From: Streptomyces specialis | GTDB taxonomy: Bacteria > Actinomycetota > Actinomycetes > Streptomycetales > Streptomycetaceae | Assembly (NCBI RefSeq): GCF_001493375.1 | Contig: NZ_LN929895.1 | Location: 680,661 to 744,660 of the forward strand | Direction of reading: 5' to 3' | Length of the DNA: 64,000 bases | In this document: one piece after another, positions 8,639 through 17,989 of the stretch | Position numbering within the stretch: the first letter of the stretch is position 1 | Layout of the letters: every line of letters begins with the position of its first letter | The notes under the pieces: model-generated | Told to the model about the DNA's origin: nothing | Seen by the model: the letters and a program-made list of their open reading frames with translations, nothing else | The model's database searches: none | Made by a program: the position numbers and the translations under genes

Positions 8639-10152
8639 GTGCGCAGGGCAGCGGAAGTGCTACGTCGGCACCGCGCGACCTGGCGGCTCGCCGCCGGCTC
8701 CGCCGTCGCGGGACTCGCGGTCGCGGCCGGGGCGATCACCCTGGCCGGCCCCTGGGACGCGGGTCGGCGCACGGCCGAGCGCGAGGCCGCCGCCGAAGCG
8801 GAGCGTCACGGCGCGGGTACGGAACGCATGGGCGTCACTGTACCGGGCGCCGCCCCCGTGCTCACCCCCCTCGACGCCGCCGCCCCCCGCAGCTCGCCCG
8901 CCGCCCTCGAACAGGAGCTCCGCTTTCGCTGGCGACGCCACGCGCCACCCCGAACCCCCTCCTCCCCCTTGCGCGGGCGGCGCCAGATGTGAAGAAGGGA
9001 CGGGCCCTCGAACAGGAGCTGGGCCCGCTGCTGGACGACCCCGCGCTCGGCACCGGCGTCGCCGCCTCCGTCGTGGACGTCGCCACCGGCACCTCTCTCT
9101 ACGCCGAGGAGGCCCGCTCCGGCCGGGCGCCCGCCTCCACCATGAAGCTGATCACCGCCGTCGCCGCGCTGCACGCCCTGGGCCCCGACCACCGGCTGTC
9201 CACCACCGCCGTCCTCGACCCGGACGAGGACCGGGTGATCCTCGTCGGCGGCGGCGACGTCACCCTCACCGACGACGAGCTGCGCGCCCTGGCCGACGAC
9301 ACCGCCGAGGCCCTGGCCGAACGGGGCGCCGGCACCGTCCGCGTCGGCTACGACGTCTCGCTCTACCCGGGCGACCAGAATCACCCCATCGGGGTCAACA
9401 CGAACCTCGCGCCCATCACCCCCCTCCAGATCAACGCGGGCCGTCTCGACGACAGCGTCAAGGGCCCCGCCCCCCGCTCCACCGACCCGGCCGCCGACGC
9501 CGCCGAGGCGTTCGCCCGGTACCTCGCGGACGCGGGCGCCGACGTCAAGGACGGCGCCCCGGACCGCCACACCGCCCCCGGGGACGCGGAACGGCTCGCC
9601 CGCCACCGCTCCGCGCCCCTGTCCTCGCTCGTCGAGCGGATGCTCACCGACAGCGACAACGACCTGGCCGAGGCCGTCGCCCGCGCCACCGCCGTCGCCA
9701 CCGGCGAGCCCGCCGACTTCGACGGCGTCGGCCGCGCGTTCACCGCCACGCTGGACGACCTCGGCCTGCCCGTGGACGGACTCCGCGTCGCCGACGCCAG
9801 CGGACTCGACCGCGACGGCCGGGTCAGCGCCCGGCTCCTCACCCACCTGCTGGCCACCGCCGCCGACCCCGCCCGCCCCGAGCTGCGCGCCACTCTCACC
9901 GGCCTGCCCGTCGCCGGTTGCAGCGGCACCCTGGCCGGCCGCTTCGGGGACCAGGACAGCGGCGCCGCGGGCCTGGTGCGCGCCAAGACCGGCACCCTGA
10001 CCGGCGTGAACACGCTGGCCGGCACGGTCACCACCCCGGACGGACGGGTCCTGGCGTTCGCCTTCCTGGCCGGCGACCCCACCGGCGAGGACGCCGCCGA
10101 GGCCGCCCTCGCCGCCGCCGCCACCGCCCTGGCCACCCGCCGCTGCCGCGGA
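8639..10152 (+). CDS. dacB: D-alanyl-D-alanine carboxypeptidase/endopeptidase, PBP4 (S13) family, interrupted by adapter
   Basis: Exported penicillin-binding protein 4 homologue that trims or cleaves peptidoglycan peptides. The start GTG 8639 leads to an uncleaved-type signal/anchor (RLAAGSAVAGLAVAAGAITLAG). Catalytic motifs are SxxK in APASTMKLITA, SDN in LTDSDNDLAEAV and KTG in VRAKTGTLTG. The 5' part is in a different frame from the 3' part because of a 101-bp artefact: CCCTCGAACAGGAGCT occurs at 8904-8919 and again at 9005-9020 with adapter between, and removing one copy plus the insert restores one frame. No stop separates it from the next gene; GGA at 10150-10152 would be TGA with one T-to-G miscall, giving a normal end ATRRCR. 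Restored length is about 470 residues. Confidence 0.85.
8971..9003 (+). other. Degraded Nextera read-1 adapter inside dacB (assembly artefact)
   Basis: About 24 of 33 adapter positions match when one deleted base is allowed; the clearest part is CGCCAGATGTG at 8981-8991. It lies at the 3' end of an insert bracketed by two copies of a 16-bp dacB sequence (8904-8919 and 9005-9020), the hallmark of a read tail assembled into the contig. Confidence 0.8.
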
Positions 10153-10230
10153 CCCCCGGCCCCGGCCCGGTTCCGCCCGGGGACGCCGTGCCCTATCCGC
10201 TCCGCGCGCGGGCGCCGTACGGTGGACGGT

Positions 10231-11361
10231 ATGACGAGTCTCGGTGGTACGGACCTGGTCGACTGGAATCTGGCGGTGTCCACCGCCTCCCGCATCGCGA
10301 GGCCGGGCCCCGAGGTGAGCCGTGACGAGGCGCGCGAGGTCGTCTCCGAACTGCGCCGCCACGCCCGCGCGTCCGAGCGGCACGTCCGCGAGTTCACCGG
10401 GATGGACTCCGGGGCCGCCGACACCCCGGTCCTGGTCGTGGACCGGCCCGGCTGGGTCCGGGCGAACGTCGCCGGGTTCCGCGAGGTGCTCCTGCCGCTG
10501 ACCACCAAGATGCGCGAACGGCGCGCCGCCATGCCCGGCGGCACCGCGCTCACCGCGATGGGCAGCAAGGTCACCGGCATCGAGGTCGGGATGCTGCTGT
10601 CGTTCCTCTCCTCCCGGGTCCTCGGCCAGTACGAGACGTTCGCCCCGCCGGGACCGGACCTGCCCGGCGGCGACGGCCTGACCCCCGGCGCCGGACGGCT
10701 GCTGCTCGTCGCGCCCAACATCGTGCACGTCGAACGTGAACTCGACGTGCACCCGCACGACTTCAGGCTCTGGGTCTGCCTGCACGAGGAGACCCACCGC
10801 ACGCAGTTCACCGCCGTGCCCTGGCTCCAGGACCACCTCAAGAGCGAGATCCAGGCGTTCCTGCTGGAGGCCGACGTCGATCCCGCCACCCTGCTGGAGC
10901 GGTTCCGGCAGGCCGCCCAGTCGATGACCGGGCGCGGCGGCGACGAGGCGCGCGAGGGCGACTCCGGGCTCGGCATCGTGGATCTGGTGCAGACCCCGCG
11001 CCAGCGCGAGATCCTCGACCGCCTCACGGCCGTGATGTCGCTGTTGGAGGGGCACGCCGACTTCGTGATGGACGGCGTCGGGCCCGCCGTCGTGCCGTCG
11101 GTGGGGGAGATCCGCGAGAAGTTCACCAAGCGGCGGCAGACGGGCGCCGGGCGGCTGGACCGGGCGCTGCGCAGGCTGCTGGGGATGGACGCCAAGCTCC
11201 GCCAGTACCGCGACGGGGAGCGGTTCGTGCGGACGGTCGTCGAGCGGGCCGGGATGACCGGCTTCAACAAGGTGTGGACCTCGCCCAACACGCTGCCCAC
11301 CAAGGAGGAGATCTCCCACCCGGAGCGGTGGGTCGGCCGGGTGCGACCCAGTGGGTCCTAG
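10231..11361 (+). CDS. Zinc-dependent metalloprotease-like protein (DUF2342, F420-biosynthesis-associated family)
   Basis: A 376-residue protein of the actinobacterial family annotated as zinc-dependent metalloprotease or 'coenzyme F420 biosynthesis associated'. A HExxH zinc motif, HEETH, occurs in LWVCLHEETHRTQF, and the second half contains SLLEGHADFVMDGVG, typical of the family. True substrate is unknown to me. ATG 10231 (MTSLGGTDLVDWNLAVS) is the conserved start, with weak GGTGGA before it. In the literal sequence the frame is open through from dacB, so software may call one fused protein; this most likely reflects the lost dacB stop. The gene precedes tilS and hpt, as is common in Streptomyces. 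Confidence 0.88.
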   Translation: MTSLGGTDLVDWNLAVSTASRIARPGPEVSRDEAREVVSELRRHARASERHVREFTGMDSGAADTPVLVVDRPGWVRANVAGFREVLLPLTTKMRERRAAMPGGTALTAMGSKVTGIEVGMLLSFLSSRVLGQYETFAPPGPDLPGGDGLTPGAGRLLLVAPNIVHVERELDVHPHDFRLWVCLHEETHRTQFTAVPWLQDHLKSEIQAFLLEADVDPATLLERFRQAAQSMTGRGGDEAREGDSGLGIVDLVQTPRQREILDRLTAVMSLLEGHADFVMDGVGPAVVPSVGEIREKFTKRRQTGAGRLDRALRRLLGMDAKLRQYRDGERFVRTVVERAGMTGFNKVWTSPNTLPTKEEISHPERWVGRVRPSGS

Positions 11362-11516
11362 GTTGCCGGAATCCTCCAGAATCACCCGTACGAGGGACCG
11401 TCGCGCCATGCCTGGCGTGCGATGCTCGGGGAACAGGCTACCTCTGTCACCATTTACGCACGCTGCGTGACAGCGCTTCCCAGCCCGAAGCACCCCGAGA
11501 GAGAAGTGATGCGGAT

Positions 11517-12542
11517 ATGGGTCCCCATCCTGCGGTCGCCGCGATACGCCTGGCGGTCCGCCGCGTTCTGCACGACGTTCTCAGCGACTCGCCACCCGGC
11601 CGCCCCCCGCTCGTGCTCGTCGCCTGCTCCGGCGGCGCCGACTCCATGGCCCTCGCCTCCGCCGTCGCCTTCGAGGCGCCCCGGCTGCGGCTGAGGGCCG
11701 GCGGCATCACCGTCGACCACGGCCTCCAGGCCGGCTCCGACGCCCGGGCCCACGAGGTCGCCGAGCGGCTGACCGCCCTCGGCCTCGATCCCGTCGACAC
11801 CGTCACGGTCCATGTGGGCCACGCGGGCGGCCCCGAGGCCGCTGCCCGCACCGCCCGGTACGCCGCGCTCGACGACGCCGCCGAACGTCACGGCGCGACC
11901 GCCGTGCTCCTGGGCCATACCCGTGACGACCAGGCGGAAACCGTGCTGCTGGGCCTGGCCCGCGGCTCGGGCACCCGGTCCCTCGCCGGTATGGCCGCCG
12001 TCTCCGGCGGGCTCTCCGGCGCCTCCGGCGCGGACCGCCGCTACCGGCGGCCGTTCCTCGCCATCGACCGCCAGACCACCCGCAAGGCGTGCCTCGTCCA
12101 GGCCCTCCCGGTCTGGGACGACCCGCACAACGCCGACCCGTCCTTCACCCGCTCCCGGGTGCGGCACGAGGCCCTGCCCGTGCTGGAGAAGGCCCTCGGC
12201 CGCGGCGTGGTGGAGGCCCTGGCCCGCACCGCCCGGCTCTCCCGGGACGACGCCGACGCGCTCGACACCTGGGCGCAGGAGGCGCAGCGGGCGGCGACCC
12301 GCCCCGACGGCACCCTGGACATCGCCGCGCTCCACGCGCTGCCCCCCGCGGTCCGCCGCCGCGTGCTGCGCCGCGCGGCGATCGCCGCCGGTGCCCCGGC
12401 GGGCTCGCTGTTCGCGCGGCACATCGAGGAGACCGACCGCCTGATCACCGCCTGGCGCGGCCAGCGCCCGCTGAACCTGCCGGGCCGCGTCGAGGTGAAG
12501 CGGCAGGGTGGCAGACTGGTCCTCCAGCAGGCGAACCAGTAG
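11517..12542 (+). CDS. tilS: tRNA(Ile)-lysidine synthetase
   Basis: A 341-residue N-type ATP pyrophosphatase that attaches lysine to C34 of the tRNA-Ile CAU anticodon, so that it reads AUA and is charged with isoleucine. The PP-loop motif SGGADS (VACSGGADSMALA) is at about residues 34-46, followed by ITVDHGL, GHTRDDQAETVLLGLARGSG and the RRPFLAIDRQTTR segment; a short C-terminal RNA-binding part (LNLPGRVEVKRQGGRLVLQQ) ends it. ATG 11517 (MGPHPAVAAIRLAVRR) gives the family length; the frame extends further upstream but without family similarity. It is followed 26 bp downstream by hpt. Confidence 0.95.
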   Translation: MGPHPAVAAIRLAVRRVLHDVLSDSPPGRPPLVLVACSGGADSMALASAVAFEAPRLRLRAGGITVDHGLQAGSDARAHEVAERLTALGLDPVDTVTVHVGHAGGPEAAARTARYAALDDAAERHGATAVLLGHTRDDQAETVLLGLARGSGTRSLAGMAAVSGGLSGASGADRRYRRPFLAIDRQTTRKACLVQALPVWDDPHNADPSFTRSRVRHEALPVLEKALGRGVVEALARTARLSRDDADALDTWAQEAQRAATRPDGTLDIAALHALPPAVRRRVLRRAAIAAGAPAGSLFARHIEETDRLITAWRGQRPLNLPGRVEVKRQGGRLVLQQANQ

Positions 12543-12568
12543 AGCCGGGCGCGTCCCGGCAGGGAGCA

Positions 12569-13132
12569 GTGGCACGGGTGCGAGAGACGGACCTGGGGGC
12601 CGACCTGGAGTCGGTGCTCATCACCAAGGAAGAGATCGACGCCAAGCTCGTGGAGCTGGCCGCGAAGATCGACGCTGAGTACGCGGGGAAGGACCTGCTC
12701 CTCGTCGGGGTCCTCAAGGGCGCGGTGATGGTCATGGCCGACCTCGCCCGTGCCCTCGCGTCGCCGGTCACCATGGACTGGATGGCGGTGTCCTCCTACG
12801 GCGCCGGCACCCAGTCCTCGGGTGTGGTGCGGATCCTCAAGGACCTCGACACCGACATCGCCGGCCGGCACGTGCTGATCGTCGAGGACATCATCGACTC
12901 CGGGCTGACCCTCTCCTGGCTGCTGTCGAACCTCGGGTCCCGGGAGCCCGCCTCGCTGCGGGTCTGCACCCTCCTGCGCAAGCCGGACGCCGCCAAGGTC
13001 GACATCCACGTCGAATGGGTCGGCTTCGACATCCCGAACGAATTCGTGGTCGGATACGGCCTCGACTACGCCGAGAAGTACCGCAACCTCCCCTTCGTCG
13101 GGACGCTCGCGCCGCACGTCTACAACGGGTAG
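12569..13132 (+). CDS. hpt: Hypoxanthine phosphoribosyltransferase
   Basis: A 187-residue purine-salvage enzyme converting hypoxanthine or guanine plus PRPP to IMP or GMP. The PRPP-binding loop VLIVEDIIDSGLTLSWLL, the LVGVLKGAVMVMADLARAL segment and the flexible-loop MAVSSYG region are clear, and the C terminus GFDIPNEFVVGYGLDYAEKYRNLP is a family hallmark. Start is uncertain between GTG 12569 and GTG 12578; AGGGAG at 12561-12566 is closer to ideal spacing for the second, alignment with relatives suits the first. tilS-hpt-ftsH is a widely conserved order. Confidence 0.95.
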   Translation: MARVRETDLGADLESVLITKEEIDAKLVELAAKIDAEYAGKDLLLVGVLKGAVMVMADLARALASPVTMDWMAVSSYGAGTQSSGVVRILKDLDTDIAGRHVLIVEDIIDSGLTLSWLLSNLGSREPASLRVCTLLRKPDAAKVDIHVEWVGFDIPNEFVVGYGLDYAEKYRNLPFVGTLAPHVYNG

Positions 13133-13333
13133 CCGGGAACACCGGGCGATGCCCTACCGTTGACCCGGGGAGAGGCGGCGGCACCCCGCGCTGGGGTACC
13201 GTCGCGATAGGTCAAGCTGAGACAAGGCCGGGCGCGATTCGGCCGACACCGCGCGCACAGCGGATCCCTTCCGGGGGCTGTGCCTCTATGTGTGGCAGGA
13301 GGGACGGGGCCGCGCCGCCCCGTATGGATAGAC

Positions 13334-15367
13334 GTGAAGCGCTATTTCCGTGGGCCAGTGATGTGGATCGTGCTGGCCGTCCTCGCCGTCATTCTGCTGA
13401 TGCAGGTGTTCAGCTCGTCCGAGGGCTACAAGAAGGTGGACACCGGCGAGGTCGTCCAGGCGATCAGCCAGAACCGTGTGCGGTCCGCCGAGCTCACGAC
13501 CGGTGACGAGCAGATGATCCGGGTCGAGCTCCGCGACGGCCAGAAGATCGAGGGAAGCAGCAAGGTCCAGGCCAGCTACATCGACGGCCAGGGCGAGCTT
13601 CTCGCCCGCGACCTCCAGGCCAAGTTCCAGGACGACCAGCTTCCCGACGGGTACACCGTCTCGCCCAAGTCGCAGAACCCCTTCGTGGGCATGCTGCTGT
13701 CGATTCTGCCGTTCCTCCTGATCATCATCGTGTTCCTCTTCCTGATGAACCAGATGCAGGGTGGCGGCTCCCGGGTGATGAACTTCGGGAAGTCCAAGGC
13801 CAAGCTCATCACCAAGGACACCCCCAAGACGACGTTCGCCGACGTGGCCGGCTCGGACGAGGCCGTGGAGGAGCTCCAGGAGATCAAGGAGTTCCTCCAG
13901 GAGCCCGCGAAGTTCCAGGCCGTCGGCGCCAAGATCCCCAAGGGCGTGCTGCTCTACGGCCCGCCCGGCACCGGCAAGACGCTGCTGGCCCGCGCGGTCG
14001 CGGGCGAGGCGGGCGTCCCGTTCTACTCGATCTCCGGCTCCGACTTCGTGGAGATGTTCGTCGGTGTCGGCGCCTCCCGCGTCCGCGACCTGTTCGAGCA
14101 GGCCAAGGCGAACGCCCCGGCGATCGTCTTCGTCGACGAGATCGACGCGGTCGGCCGCCACCGGGGCGCCGGTATGGGCGGCGGGCACGACGAGCGGGAG
14201 CAGACGCTCAACCAGCTCCTGGTGGAGATGGACGGCTTCGACGTCAAGGGCGGCGTGATCCTGATCGCGGCGACCAACCGGCCGGACATCCTCGACCCGG
14301 CGCTGTTGCGTCCCGGTCGCTTCGATCGGCAGATCGCCGTGGACCGCCCCGACATGAACGGCCGGCTGGAGATCCTCAAGGTCCACCAGCGGGGCAAGCC
14401 CGTCGCGCCCGATGTCGACCTGTCGGCCGTCGCCCGGCGGACCCCCGGCTTCACCGGCGCCGATCTGAACAACGTGCTGAACGAGGCGGCGCTGCTGGCC
14501 GCCCGGGGCAACGCCAAGCTGATCGACAACAAGTTCCTCGACGAGGCGATCGACCGCGTCGTGGCCGGTCCGCAGAAGCGCACCCGGATCATGAGCCAGA
14601 AGGAGAAGATGATCACCGCGTACCACGAGGGCGGACACGCCCTGGTCGCGGCGGCCTCTCCCAACAGCGACCCGGTGCACAAGGTGACGATCCTCTCCCG
14701 CGGCCGTGCCCTCGGTTACACGATGGTGCTGCCCGAGGAGGACAAGTACTCCACGACGCGGAACGAGATGCTCGACCGGCTGGCCTACATGATGGGCGGC
14801 CGGGCGGCCGAGGAGCTGGTCTTCCACGACCCGACCACGGGCGCCGGTGACGACATCGAGAAGGCCACGTCCACGGCGCGCGCCATGGTCACCCAGTTCG
14901 GCATGACCGAGCGGCTGGGCGCCATCAAGTTCGGCCAGGACACCTCCGAGCCGTTCCTCGGCAAGGACATGGGCCACCAGCGCGACTACTCGGAAGAGGT
15001 CGCCGGGCTGGTGGACGAGGAGGTCAAGAAGCTGATCGAGGGCGCGCACAACGAAGCCTGGGAAATCCTGGTGGAGAACCGCGACGTCCTGGACAACCTC
15101 GTCCTGGCGCTCCTGGAGAAGGAGACGCTGAACAAGGAGGAGCTGGCGGAAATCTTCCAGCCCGTCGTCAAGCGCCCGCCGCGCCCGGCGTGGACCGGCT
15201 CCACCCGCCGCACCCCCTCGACCAGGCCCCCGGTCACGTTCCCGACCAAGGGGATCAACCTGGCCAACGGCAGCCTGGAGAAGGGCAAGGCACCGCTCGA
15301 ATCCGTGGACGAGAACGTGTCGGCCCCGGGCGGCGGCTCCGGCCAGGGATCCGGCTCCGAGGACTGA
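13334..15367 (+). CDS. ftsH: ATP-dependent zinc metalloprotease FtsH
   Basis: A 677-residue membrane-bound AAA+ protease that degrades membrane and regulatory proteins. Two transmembrane helices (WIVLAVLAVILLMQV near residue 10; MLLSILPFLLIIIVFLFLM near 120) flank a small extracytoplasmic domain. The AAA module has Walker A GPPGTGKT, Walker B IVFVDEIDAVG, the pore motif MFVGVGASRVRDLF and the arginine finger in LLRPGRFDRQ. The zinc site is HEGGH with the third ligand in the DPTTGAGDDIEKAT region. The C-terminal tail (after PVVKRPPRPAW) is glycine/serine-rich. No clear ribosome site precedes GTG 13334; it was chosen because homologues begin (M)DVKRYFRGP. Confidence 0.95.
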   Translation: MKRYFRGPVMWIVLAVLAVILLMQVFSSSEGYKKVDTGEVVQAISQNRVRSAELTTGDEQMIRVELRDGQKIEGSSKVQASYIDGQGELLARDLQAKFQDDQLPDGYTVSPKSQNPFVGMLLSILPFLLIIIVFLFLMNQMQGGGSRVMNFGKSKAKLITKDTPKTTFADVAGSDEAVEELQEIKEFLQEPAKFQAVGAKIPKGVLLYGPPGTGKTLLARAVAGEAGVPFYSISGSDFVEMFVGVGASRVRDLFEQAKANAPAIVFVDEIDAVGRHRGAGMGGGHDEREQTLNQLLVEMDGFDVKGGVILIAATNRPDILDPALLRPGRFDRQIAVDRPDMNGRLEILKVHQRGKPVAPDVDLSAVARRTPGFTGADLNNVLNEAALLAARGNAKLIDNKFLDEAIDRVVAGPQKRTRIMSQKEKMITAYHEGGHALVAAASPNSDPVHKVTILSRGRALGYTMVLPEEDKYSTTRNEMLDRLAYMMGGRAAEELVFHDPTTGAGDDIEKATSTARAMVTQFGMTERLGAIKFGQDTSEPFLGKDMGHQRDYSEEVAGLVDEEVKKLIEGAHNEAWEILVENRDVLDNLVLALLEKETLNKEELAEIFQPVVKRPPRPAWTGSTRRTPSTRPPVTFPTKGINLANGSLEKGKAPLESVDENVSAPGGGSGQGSGSED

Positions 15368-15406
15368 CCACCCGCACCGGCGCCGACCGGTGGACCGGAA
15401 TGCCCT

Positions 15407-15440
15407 CCGCGCCCCTCACGTTCTACTGTGAGGGGCGCGG
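15407..15440 (+). terminator. Terminator after ftsH
   Basis: A perfect 13-bp stem, CCGCGCCCCTCAC (15407-15419) with its complement at 15428-15440, and an 8-nt loop. It lies 40 bp beyond the ftsH stop and 42 bp before folE, so folE probably has its own promoter or depends on readthrough. Confidence 0.82.
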
Positions 15441-15481
15441 CCGTGTGCGGAGCGGGCGCCGGGATGAGGAGTGATGATCAC

Positions 15482-16105
15482 ATGACCGACCCGTTGACCC
15501 TGACGGGCCACGGCCCTGGGACCAGACAGCAGCAGGTCGGCGAGTTCGACGAGAAGCGGGCCGAGGCGGCCGTCCGGGAGCTGCTGATCGCGGTCGGGGA
15601 GGACCCGGACCGCGAGGGGCTGCTGGACACCCCCGCCCGGGTGGCGCGCGCCTACCGGGAGATATTCGCCGGGCTGTGGCAGCGGCCGGAGGACGTGCTG
15701 ACCACCACGTTCGACCTGGGCCACGACGAGATGGTGCTGGTGAAGGACATCGAGGTGATGTCGACCTGCGAGCACCACCTCGTGCCGTTCGTCGGCCAGG
15801 CCCACATCGGCTACATTCCGGCCGCCAGCGGGAAGATCACCGGCCTGTCGAAGCTGGCCCGGCTGGTGGACGTCTTCGCCCGCCGCCCGCAGGTGCAGGA
15901 GCGGCTGACCACGCAGATCGCGGACTCGCTGATGCGGATCCTGGAGCCGCGCGGGGTGATCGTGGTCGTGGAGTGCGAGCACATGTGCATGACGATGCGC
16001 GGGGTGCGCAAGCCGGGGGCCAAGACCACCACGTCGGCCGTCCGGGGCCAGCTCAGGGACGCGGCCACCCGCGCCGAGGCGATGAGCCTCATCCTCGCCC
16101 GCTGA
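15482..16105 (+). CDS. folE: GTP cyclohydrolase I
   Basis: A 207-residue enzyme converting GTP to 7,8-dihydroneopterin triphosphate, the first step of folate synthesis; folK, folB and folP lie about 5 kb downstream. Zinc ligands are seen in MSTCEHHLVPF and VVVECEHMCMTMRG, and the substrate-binding region is HIGYIPAASGKITGLSKLARLVD. ATG 15482 was chosen (AGGAG about ten bases upstream); an alternative in-frame ATG at 15464 would add six residues but overlap that site. Confidence 0.96.
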   Translation: MTDPLTLTGHGPGTRQQQVGEFDEKRAEAAVRELLIAVGEDPDREGLLDTPARVARAYREIFAGLWQRPEDVLTTTFDLGHDEMVLVKDIEVMSTCEHHLVPFVGQAHIGYIPAASGKITGLSKLARLVDVFARRPQVQERLTTQIADSLMRILEPRGVIVVVECEHMCMTMRGVRKPGAKTTTSAVRGQLRDAATRAEAMSLILAR

Positions 16106-16132
16106 CGCCCCCGGGTGCCCCCGGCCCCGGCC

Positions 16133-16930
16133 CTAGCGCTGCTGGGCGCCCGTGCCGAAGAAGTCGAAGCCGCCCACCCGCCGCGAGGTCGGCGGGGCCG
16201 GGGAGCGCTGCGGGAGCCTGGGCTGCTCCCGGGCAGCCGCCGGGGCCGGCTGTGCCGGCAGCTCGGGTGCCGGGCGCTCCCGCGGCGGCTCCGTCGGGGT
16301 CGGCTCCGTCTCCCGCGCCCGGAGGGCCGCTTCCCGCTGGCGGGCCACGTTGCGGGAGAGACGGCCGAGCGCCTCGTACGCCTGCCGGTAGGTGAGCTGG
16401 GTCGGGGCGCCGCGCGGGGTGCGGTGGTCGGTGGCGTCGGCGGTGAGCGCCTTGGCCGGGGCCGCGGCCTCCAGGGCCAGCAGCCGCCGCCCCTCCAGCG
16501 CCTTGGCCCGCTCGCTCTCCGCCGTGGCGTAGCGGCGGAGCAGGTCGGCGTGCTCGGTGCGCAGCCCGGCCAGCTCCAGCCGTGCCGTGCCGAGGTCGGC
16601 CCGCTTGGCGCGGAGCTTGGCCTCCAGCACGGTGATCAGCTCCCGGGCCTCCTCCAGTTCGGTGTGCTTCTCCTCGACCTGCCAGGTCAGACCGGCCTTG
16701 GCGGCGCGTTCCCGCGCGACCTGCCGCCCCGCCTCCAGGTCCCAGCGGCGCAGCAGGGCCGCGCAGGTCGCGGCCGAGGCGGCGGCCACGGCGACCAGGA
16801 CGCGCAGAACGGGCGCGTCCTCGTCGCCGAGCAGAAGGGCCCCTCCGGCGCACAACAGCGCCAGGCCGCCCAGAGTGGCCGGGGCCAGCACCTGATGAAG
16901 TGCCGATGAGCGGTGACGTCCACGTGCCAT
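16133..16930 (-). CDS. Membrane-anchored coiled-coil protein of unknown function
   Basis: A 265-residue protein I cannot assign to a characterised family. Two N-terminal transmembrane helices (LAPATLGGLALLCAGGALLL and APVLRVLVAVAAASAATCAAL) are followed by a long charged coiled coil (about residues 75-165: EEKHTELEEARELITVLEAKL and onward). A QLTYRQAYEALGRLSRNVARQREAAL helix and a proline/alanine-rich disordered tail ending in GGFDFFGTGAQQR complete it. It is convergent with folE. The layout suggests a membrane-tethered scaffold; no catalytic motif is visible. Confidence 0.75.
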   Translation of the reverse strand: MARGRHRSSALHQVLAPATLGGLALLCAGGALLLGDEDAPVLRVLVAVAAASAATCAALLRRWDLEAGRQVARERAAKAGLTWQVEEKHTELEEARELITVLEAKLRAKRADLGTARLELAGLRTEHADLLRRYATAESERAKALEGRRLLALEAAAPAKALTADATDHRTPRGAPTQLTYRQAYEALGRLSRNVARQREAALRARETEPTPTEPPRERPAPELPAQPAPAAAREQPRLPQRSPAPPTSRRVGGFDFFGTGAQQR

Positions 16931-17017
16931 GGGCGAAACTTACCGTGACGTCGACAGCGGACGGGAGGGTGTCCAGTCGGTTGTGGCCTGGGAGTTATGC
17001 GCGGGTGGTGGACCGGC

Positions 17018-17989
17018 TCAGTTCTCCAGCAGGCCGTGCTCCTCCAGGTAGTCGCGGGCGACGTCCTCGGCCTGGCGGCGTTCGGAGTCCACCTGCCGGT
17101 TCAGCTCGATCAGGTCGTCGGTGGTCAGCTCGGCGGTCAGCCGGTTCAGGGCGGTGGCGATGCCCTCGTCGCTCGCGCTCCCGGTGTTCAGCACGGGCAG
17201 GAGGTTGTCGGCGAGCTGGAGGTTCTTGTCGTCCTCCAGCAGGACCAGGTCGAAGTCCTTCAGGGTGGCGTCGGTGGTGACCACCAAGGCCATGTCGTCG
17301 TCGCCGTTCTGGACGGCCTGCTTGCCCTGGACGGTGCCCACGCCCTGGGGATCGACCTCGGTGATGTCGATGCCGTACGTCTCCTCAAGACCCGGTTGGC
17401 AGAACGGCCGTTCGGGGCAGTCCTCACCGGCCGCCAGGCGGATCGGCAGGCCCGACTCGCCGAGGTCGGTCAGGGTCGTCAGGTCGTGCTCGTCGGCGAA
17501 CTCCTCGGTGACGGCGAACGCGTTCTGGTCGACGGCCTCCCCGGCGTCCAGGACGGTCAGGCCCCGGGGCTCGGCCAGCTCCCGCAGCGCGGTGACGGTG
17601 GCCTCCACGTCGGAGGAGGCGACCGGCTCGGCGTCGGCGCCGTTGACCTGGGCGTTGAGGAACTCGGCGGCGGTCGCGGCGTATTCGGGGACGATGTCGA
17701 TGCCGCCGCTCTCCAGCTCCGGCCAGTACAGCTCGCGGCCCTCGACCGTCTCGATCGTGGTGGAGTACCCGGCGTCCTCCAGGATCTGCGCGTAGAGCTG
17801 GGTCATGATCGTGGCCTCGGTGAAACCGGCGCCGCCGATCGTCAGCGAGCCGCCGCCGCCTTCCTCCCCGCTGCCGCCCTTCTCCTCCAGGTCGTCGCCG
17901 CCGCAGGCGGCCAGGGACAGGGACAGGGCGGTGAGGGCGCTCACGGCCAGGAGCGTGCGGCGTCTGTGGGAGGGGGAAGTCGCGGTCAC
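17018..17989 (-). CDS. Osmoprotectant ABC transporter substrate-binding lipoprotein (OpuCC/ProX-like)
   Basis: A 323-residue solute-binding lipoprotein of the glycine betaine/choline family. The signal peptide RRRTLLAVSALTALSLSLAACGG carries a lipobox (SLAAC). The mature part has LTIGGAGFTEATIMTQLYAQ, PEYAATAAEFLNAQ and VVTTDATLKDFDLVLLEDDK, typical of the QAT ligand-binding fold. GTG 17989 was chosen because GGAG lies six bases upstream; it overlaps the stop of the upstream permease by 4 nt. It is the last gene of a three-gene operon (permease, permease, binding protein), divergent from the ATPase gene. Expected function is uptake of compatible solutes under osmotic stress. Confidence 0.92.
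   Translation of the reverse strand: MTATSPSHRRRTLLAVSALTALSLSLAACGGDDLEEKGGSGEEGGGGSLTIGGAGFTEATIMTQLYAQILEDAGYSTTIETVEGRELYWPELESGGIDIVPEYAATAAEFLNAQVNGADAEPVASSDVEATVTALRELAEPRGLTVLDAGEAVDQNAFAVTEEFADEHDLTTLTDLGESGLPIRLAAGEDCPERPFCQPGLEETYGIDITEVDPQGVGTVQGKQAVQNGDDDMALVVTTDATLKDFDLVLLEDDKNLQLADNLLPVLNTGSASDEGIATALNRLTAELTTDDLIELNRQVDSERRQAEDVARDYLEEHGLLEN

Noticed and set aside
8593..11361. A 922-residue DacB-metalloprotease fusion protein
   Set aside because: It starts in adapter-disturbed sequence, the metalloprotease has its own conserved start at 10231, and a single T-to-G miscall explains the missing stop.
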